Below are positions 59,208 through 64,000 of a stretch of 64,000 nt of DNA, in pieces. Positions within the stretch are counted from its first letter, which is position 1. Every line of letters starts with the position of its first letter. Source of the stretch: Pseudomonas fluorescens (GTDB taxonomy: Bacteria; Pseudomonadota; Gammaproteobacteria; Pseudomonadales; Pseudomonadaceae); contig NZ_CABVHU010000010.1 of NCBI RefSeq assembly GCF_902497855.1, forward strand, positions 62,001 to 126,000, in the 5' to 3' direction. The position numbers were made by a program, and so were the translations under genes. Under the pieces are notes generated by a model. That model worked only from the letters and a program-made list of their open reading frames with translations. It did not search any database and had not been told where the DNA came from.

Positions 59208-60755
59208 ATGAACAGCCTCACGGATTTGAACAGCGAAGCGCTGCTGCGATTCGGCCCCTATGTGTTCCACCTGCGCCAGCGACTGGTCCTGCAGGGTGAT
59301 CGGCCGCTGCGCATGGGCGGACGGGCCCTGGATATTTTGCAGGTGCTGGTGGAGCGTGCCGGCACAGTGGTCAGCAAGGACGAGCTGATCGCGCGGGTCT
59401 GGCCGACGTCGGTGGTCGAGGACATCAACCTGCGGGTGCACATTGCCGCGTTGCGCCGGGCGTTGGCCGACGGCCAGGACGGACAGTGCTATATCGTCAA
59501 TATTCCGCAGCGCGGCTATAGCTTCATCGCGCCAGTGCAGCACGAACCGGACGGTGCGCCGGTCTCGCTCCAGACGCTGCAGAAAACCCGGCACAACCTG
59601 CCTGCGCGGCTCTCGCCGGTGACGGGTCGCGACTCGATCGTCGGCAGCCTGGTGCGGCAGCTGCCAGTTCGCCGGCTGATGACCCTGGTCGGTCCCGCCG
59701 GCATTGGCAAGACCACCGTGGCATTGCGCGTGGCCGAGTTGTTGTTGCAGCACTACCAGGATGGCGTCTGGCTGATCGACCTGGCGACGATCGATGACCC
59801 GGCGCTACTGGTCGATCATCTGACCCGTGCGCTCGAACTGGACATTGGCACCCGCCTTGATGTGTTGGCGCAACGGCATACGTTGCTGCTGCTCGATAAC
59901 TGCGAACACCTGCTCGAACCCTGCCGGACTTTGGTCGAGGACCTGCTGATGGCAGCGCCCCGGTTGTCGATCCTGGTGACCAGTCGCGAACCGCTGAAGG
60001 CGCAGGGGGAAACGGTGCAGCATTTGCCGCCACTGGCGGTGCCGCCGGTTTTGGCGTTGCACAGCGTGACCGAGGTCATGGGCTACTCGGCGGTGCAGTT
60101 GTTCGTCAGCCGTGCCCGTGCCCGTCAGCAAGGCTTTACCCTACGCGAACAGGACCTCCAGGCCGTGGGGGAAATCTGTCGGCGGCTCGATGGTTTGCCC
60201 CTGGCCATCGAACTGGCGGCAGCGCAAATCGACGCATTGGCGATGGTCGGTCTGCAAGCCCAGCTAGACAATTGTTGTCAGCTGCTGACCCAGGGTCGGC
60301 GCACTGCGGTGCCACGGCATCAAACCCTGAAAGCGGCGCTGGACTGGAGCTATGAACAACTGAGTCCGCTGGAGCAAACCGTATTGCAGCGCCTGGCAGT
60401 GTTCAAGAGGGCCTTTACTCTGGAAGCGGCAATCGGCGTGATCGGTTGCGCGCAACTGCTGCCTGGCCGCCTGGTCGAAGTGATCGAACGCCTGGCGCTC
60501 AAATCCTTGCTCTCGCTGGAGCAGGGCAGCGGCGTGACTCGTTACCGTTTCCTCAACACCACTCGCAGCTACGCCCTGGAAAAACTCCAGCACGAGGGTA
60601 ACGCTGTTCAGTTAAGCGCGATGCGCTTAACTGTAGGAGCGAGCTTGCTCGCGATGGACTCAAGAGCACCGCGTTTAGCCAGTAAACACGCGTTATCGTT
60701 AACGACCATCGCGAGCAAGCTCGCTCCTACAGGGAAGCGCATTGCGCTTAACTGA
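59208..60755 (+). CDS. Winged-helix/NB-ARC ATPase regulator, C-terminus truncated by REP
   Basis: The 515-residue protein has an OmpR-type winged-helix domain (residues 8-105, ALDILQVLVERAGTVVSKDE, RGYSFIAP) and an NB-ARC/AAA-like ATPase with Walker A LVGPAGIGKTT and LLLLDNCEHLLEPC. The motif RRLDGLPLAIELAAAQ follows. The paralogue at 60833-63631 then continues with ~420 residues of TPR-like helices, but here similarity stops right after TTRSYALEKLQHEGNA (about residue 466). The remaining ~49 residues and the stop codon come from a REP element. The gene has therefore lost its sensor part; whether the product still acts is unknown. ATG 59208 gives the family start. Confidence 0.8.
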   Translation: MNSLTDLNSEALLRFGPYVFHLRQRLVLQGDRPLRMGGRALDILQVLVERAGTVVSKDELIARVWPTSVVEDINLRVHIAALRRALADGQDGQCYIVNIPQRGYSFIAPVQHEPDGAPVSLQTLQKTRHNLPARLSPVTGRDSIVGSLVRQLPVRRLMTLVGPAGIGKTTVALRVAELLLQHYQDGVWLIDLATIDDPALLVDHLTRALELDIGTRLDVLAQRHTLLLLDNCEHLLEPCRTLVEDLLMAAPRLSILVTSREPLKAQGETVQHLPPLAVPPVLALHSVTEVMGYSAVQLFVSRARARQQGFTLREQDLQAVGEICRRLDGLPLAIELAAAQIDALAMVGLQAQLDNCCQLLTQGRRTAVPRHQTLKAALDWSYEQLSPLEQTVLQRLAVFKRAFTLEAAIGVIGCAQLLPGRLVEVIERLALKSLLSLEQGSGVTRYRFLNTTRSYALEKLQHEGNAVQLSAMRLTVGASLLAMDSRAPRLASKHALSLTTIASKLAPTGKRIALN

Positions 60756-60757
60756 AC
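60606..60757. repeat. Composite REP inverted repeat inside a coding region
   Basis: A REP doublet (TGTAGGAGCGAGCTTGCTCG at 60632 and its complement ending 60731) is nested inside a longer inverted repeat. The outer left arm starts GTTCAGTTAAGCGC (60606-60628) and the outer right arm (60735-60757) differs at one base. Each outer arm is itself nearly palindromic. It provides the last codons and the stop (60753-60755) of the gene at 59208. Confidence 0.9.
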
Positions 60758-60832
60758 GGCATTACAACAGGAGGGGGACATGCGTGCCTTCGAAATGCCC
60801 TACGCCGCTACATCAGCCGGGTGCGCTGGACT

Positions 60833-63631
60833 TCAAGCGGCCAGCTGGCGCTGCAGGCGGTCGAGTAAGCGACGGGCTGTCGTCAGGTCCGGTGTGGTAA
60901 AGCCTTCGGTGAAGCGTTGGTAGATCGGGGCCAGCAGCTCATGGGCTTCACCGTAACGGCCCTGAAGCAGCCACAACTGTGCCAGCGCCGTGGCGCTGCG
61001 CAGTTCCCAGGCCAGGGCGCCCTGGGTTTTTGCCACGTTGAGCGCCCTGATCAATACCGCCTCGGCCGCTGCGGTTTTCAACGGGCAGTCTTCGCTTGGC
61101 AGTACTTGCGCCCTGGCCCGCAGAATCTCCGCCGTGCTCCAGCCTGCGGCGCCGGTATCGGCCCGATGCAGCAAAGCGTCATCGACGAAACCGCTGTCCA
61201 GCGTGACCATGATGTCCTTGATCAACCCGCTGCCCGGTTGTGGCAGCGGCCGCGCTTCGGCTTGGTCGATCACCTGCGCATAGTGGCGAGCCCAGGTGTA
61301 GAACAGCAGCACCGAATGTTTCTGGGCTTGTTCCAGCAGCAGGCGCAACAGCTCGCGGGCGGTTCGGGTGTCGCCGTTGTAGTGGGCGATCGGGCAGCCG
61401 GCCAGCGCCAGGGTGTAGCAGATGGACGTGCCGTGGTCGATCTGGATCGCGATATCCAGCGCCTGGCGGGCGGTGCGCCAAGCCTGTTCCGGTTGACCCT
61501 GCAGCCAGAGAATGCGCGCCAGGATGGTCAGGGCGGCAACGCTCTGGTCGTACTGCACGCCAAAACCATGGGTGAAGCGATTGAGGTGCCCGCTCTGGGC
61601 CATGCGCTGCAGGACCTGTTCGGCATTCACCCGTGCCGCTGGCTGATCGCCGGCGAAGTGCAGGGCCAGCACCCGCAAGCGCTGCGCGCTGAGGGACAAC
61701 AGCGCATCGCCCTGCAACCCCAGTCGGTCGAATTGTCGGCTCTGCTCCAGCGCCGTTTGATAGTTGGCGCAACCGAGGTTGACCGCCATGTGCCCGGACA
61801 CCGCTCGCAGTTGACCGTCCAGGTTGTTGCACGATTTGGCCAGCGCCCGTGCGTCGACGAAGGCTTCGACCGTTTCCGCCGTACCGCCCTGGGTGTGGTA
61901 GCACGAACTGCCAAGGGCCAGCTTGAGGGTCATTTTCAATTGCGCGCAGGGCTCGGGCGCTGCGTCGAGCAAAGCCAGAGCCTTGCGCACATAGGCCCCG
62001 TGTTCCTTGAGCAGCGACAGTTCCTGCCACAGCGGCGTAGACGTCGCGGCCAGATGGATCGCCAAGGTCTGCGGTCCTTGGGCAGTCAGGCCCCAGTCGA
62101 GGGCCGAGCGAATGTCTTCCAGGCTGCGGGCATAGCGCTCGATCCATAGCCTGGTCGTGATCAGCTCCCAGTCGTGCCGGGCCTGACGCATCAGCGTCAG
62201 ACAGTGTTCGGCATGGCGTTCCCGGGTGCCCTGCACATCGGCGGCCTGGTCGAGTTTCTCCAGGGCATAGCTGCGTGTGGTGTCGAGCAGACGGTAAAAC
62301 ACTTCTTCGTCGCCCACTTCCACGTTGAGCAGCGATTTGGCCACCAGTTGCGTGATCGAGCCAAACACCTCGCGGGGTTCGATGTGTTCGCCGACAATTA
62401 CCGCCGCCGCCGACGCCAGGGTGAAGCCACCCCGGAACATCCCCAGTCGGCGCAGGCAGGTCTGCTCGCACGGGCTGAGCAGTTCGAAGCTCCAGTCCAG
62501 CGTGGCGCGAAGGGTTTGATGGCGCCCCGGCGTCGAATGACCACGTTGGGTGAGCAGGCGAAAACTGCCTTGCAGTTGCTCCAGCAGACCGCCCAGGCCC
62601 TGGCTGCCGACCTGCGCCGCCGCCAGTTCGATGGCCAGCGGAATGCCGTCCAGACGACGGCAGATTTCAATCGCCAGGGGCAACTCGTCATCGGTCAGTT
62701 CGAAGCTGTCATGGCTGGCCATCGCCCGCTCGACGAACAATTGCAACGCAGAAAAGCCCAGGGCCTGGGCGCGGTCGGCAATGGGGGGAGGGCAGTCCAG
62801 CGAGTCCAGGCGCTGGACGTATTCGCCTTCGGCCCGCAGGCTCTCGCGGCTGGTGGCCAGGATATGCACCTGGGGTGCGCCGCGAAGGATGCTTTCGCTC
62901 AGTAGCGCGACGGCGTCGATCAGGTGTTCACAGTTATCGATCACCAGCAGCATCTGCCGCTCGCGCAGGCACGCCGCGAGGCCGCTCGTGGGTTCGGCAT
63001 CGTGCAGGGACAGGTCAAGCAATGTCGCCAGGTGGTGGATGATCACCGACGGGTCGTTGATCGGTGCCAGGTCCAGCAGGCGAATGCCGTCCCGGTAGCG
63101 CCCGATCAGTTGTTCGGCGACGCGCAACGCCACGGTGGTCTTGCCGATGCCGCCGGGGCCGACCAGGGTAATGAAGCGCTGGCGCGCCAGTTGCACCACC
63201 AGACTGTCGACCAATGACTGGCGCCCGATCGGGCGGGTGCGGCGCACGGGCAGGTTGTGGCCGCTCGGTGGGGGGGCGTCGTTGCCGGGAGGGGGCGCGA
63301 CCTGCTCCAGTGAATAGGGCGCTACAAAACTGTAGCCACGCTGGGCGACAGTGACGATGTAGCGCTGGCCGGCCTGACCATCGCCGAGGGCTTTGCGCAA
63401 CGCCGCCATGTGCACACGCAGGTTGATGTCTTCCACGATGCTTTTTGGCCAGACCCGGGCGATCAGCGCTTGTTTGCTGACCACATTCCCGGCGTGTTCC
63501 AGCAGGATCAACAGAATGTCCAGGGCGCGTCGGCCCAGGCGCAATGGCTGGTCGGCCTCCATCACCAGGCGCTGGCCAGGGTAGATCCGGTAGGGGCCAA
63601 AATGGATGGCCTGTTCAGGGGAAAGGGTCAA
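60833..63631 (-). CDS. Winged-helix/NB-ARC ATPase/TPR-like regulator (full length)
   Basis: The 932-residue protein starts MTLSPEQAIHFGPYRIYPGQ with an OmpR-type winged helix (RALDILLILLEHAGNVVSKQ, QRGYSFVAPY). An ATPase module follows (Walker A LVGPGGIGKTT, LLVIDNCEHLIDAV, CRRLDGIPLAIELAAAQ), and then about 450 residues of helical repeats of the TPR/MalT-like kind. It resembles LuxR/MalT-style signal-transducing ATPases, where the repeat domain binds the inducer and ATP binding drives oligomerisation on DNA. It converges with its truncated paralogue at 59208. The target genes are unknown. Confidence 0.9.
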   Translation of the reverse strand: MTLSPEQAIHFGPYRIYPGQRLVMEADQPLRLGRRALDILLILLEHAGNVVSKQALIARVWPKSIVEDINLRVHMAALRKALGDGQAGQRYIVTVAQRGYSFVAPYSLEQVAPPPGNDAPPPSGHNLPVRRTRPIGRQSLVDSLVVQLARQRFITLVGPGGIGKTTVALRVAEQLIGRYRDGIRLLDLAPINDPSVIIHHLATLLDLSLHDAEPTSGLAACLRERQMLLVIDNCEHLIDAVALLSESILRGAPQVHILATSRESLRAEGEYVQRLDSLDCPPPIADRAQALGFSALQLFVERAMASHDSFELTDDELPLAIEICRRLDGIPLAIELAAAQVGSQGLGGLLEQLQGSFRLLTQRGHSTPGRHQTLRATLDWSFELLSPCEQTCLRRLGMFRGGFTLASAAAVIVGEHIEPREVFGSITQLVAKSLLNVEVGDEEVFYRLLDTTRSYALEKLDQAADVQGTRERHAEHCLTLMRQARHDWELITTRLWIERYARSLEDIRSALDWGLTAQGPQTLAIHLAATSTPLWQELSLLKEHGAYVRKALALLDAAPEPCAQLKMTLKLALGSSCYHTQGGTAETVEAFVDARALAKSCNNLDGQLRAVSGHMAVNLGCANYQTALEQSRQFDRLGLQGDALLSLSAQRLRVLALHFAGDQPAARVNAEQVLQRMAQSGHLNRFTHGFGVQYDQSVAALTILARILWLQGQPEQAWRTARQALDIAIQIDHGTSICYTLALAGCPIAHYNGDTRTARELLRLLLEQAQKHSVLLFYTWARHYAQVIDQAEARPLPQPGSGLIKDIMVTLDSGFVDDALLHRADTGAAGWSTAEILRARAQVLPSEDCPLKTAAAEAVLIRALNVAKTQGALAWELRSATALAQLWLLQGRYGEAHELLAPIYQRFTEGFTTPDLTTARRLLDRLQRQLAA

Positions 63632-63783
63632 CGGGGCACTCCGCGGAAATTCACAACGATTAACTCTTACTGCTTCAGGTCTGCGCCCAAAACTCTCCTA
63701 TCGGGGCTGATGCGTCAAGAGTGTGCCAAAGATCCCGTGGCGCGTCTGGCGTAGCTCATGAGCCACTGTATCGCGACGCGAAC

Positions 63784-64000
63784 CACCTGCGTACCGACAA
63801 ATTGTGGGCAACGCCAAACCCTGTAGGAGCCGGCTTGCCGGCGAAGGCGTCTTCATGACCACCGCAGGACTTGAGGCTGCCTTCGCTGCGGTGCGGCGAT
63901 CCGACAAGCCAGCTCCTACAGGATCACCTGCGTACCGACAAATTGTGAGCAGCGCCAAACCCTGTAGGAGCCCGGCTTGCCGGCGAAGGCGTCTTCAAGG
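63784..64000. repeat. 141-bp tandem repeat containing REP sequences, running off the window
   Basis: A unit beginning CACCTGCGTACCGACAAATT at 63784 recurs at 63925 with few changes (period 141 bases). Each unit contains CCTGTAGGAGC...GGCTTGCCGGCGAAGGCG, the REP arm; the first unit also has the opposite arm ending GCTCCTACAGG at 63920. The second unit is cut by the window end. The space from 63632 to 63783 shows no gene; it holds the upstream region of the regulator gene. Confidence 0.85.

Noticed and set aside
53432..64000. A CRISPR array formed by the GGAGC...GCTCC repeats
   Set aside because: The repeats are palindromic pairs at scattered intergenic sites without regular spacers, as expected of REP elements.

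Overview
The window looks like a piece of a Pseudomonas chromosome, most likely from the P. fluorescens group. This is judged from the GC-rich coding style, Pseudomonas-type REP palindromes (the GGAGC...GCTCC class), a DUF6124-type small protein, a type VI secretion cluster of pseudomonad layout and many LysR/AraC/GlxA regulators. No tRNA, rRNA, CRISPR array, intact insertion sequence or phage was recognised.

1-13.6 kb is the right-hand part of a type VI secretion (T6SS) locus, all on the plus strand. It begins inside a putative effector gene, followed by a probable immunity gene and a PAAR spike-tip gene. The structural genes follow: an unnamed membrane protein, tssM, tssA, tssF, tssG, tssJ, tssE and a TssA/VasL-like protein fused to an OmpA domain. 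tssB, tssC, tssH, tssI, tssK and tssL are not in the window and may lie to the left. A DUF6124 gene and an AraC-regulator fragment close this part.

14-33.6 kb is a large amino-compound uptake and oxidation region. It holds an aldehyde dehydrogenase, a lone FAD oxidase, operon A (HAD protein, PuuB-like oxidase, complete peptide/opine-type ABC importer with a fused double ATPase), operon B (second HAD copy, HcnABC-like three-part oxidase, M20 deacylase), then a succinate-semialdehyde-type dehydrogenase and a tartrate/D-malate-type dehydrogenase. The FAD oxidase gene, operon A and operon B each start with the same roughly 150-bp leader, and the two HAD copies are identical over about 625 bp. This looks like one co-regulated, apparently uncharacterised pathway for importing and oxidatively cleaving an N-substituted amino acid or opine-like compound. 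The substrate is not known.

34-40.5 kb holds an orphan TatA-like gene, a cupin protein, a GNAT protein, an internally deleted porin pseudogene, a GhrA-type reductase, a GabT-type aminotransferase, a HAD hydrolase and an Lrp regulator. GabT could feed the semialdehyde dehydrogenase. 40.6-46 kb is a metal or siderophore uptake block: two similar TonB-dependent receptors and a DUF4198 periplasmic protein, with Fur-like and another palindromic operator-like site. At 46-47 kb an acetyl-CoA synthetase pseudogene is joined to a 105-bp repeat that also occurs at 37.7 kb.

47-64 kb is ordinary accessory metabolism and regulation: a VOC protein, TetR plus 3-hydroxybutyryl-CoA dehydrogenase, an AraC regulator, an ABC exporter, an alpha/beta hydrolase, a quinone oxidoreductase, an MFS/LysR divergent pair, a pirin, a GlxA regulator and two convergent winged-helix/NB-ARC regulators. 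One of these two is truncated by a REP element that supplies its C-terminus and stop codon. Start sites and functions are inferred by reading alone; no database search was run.
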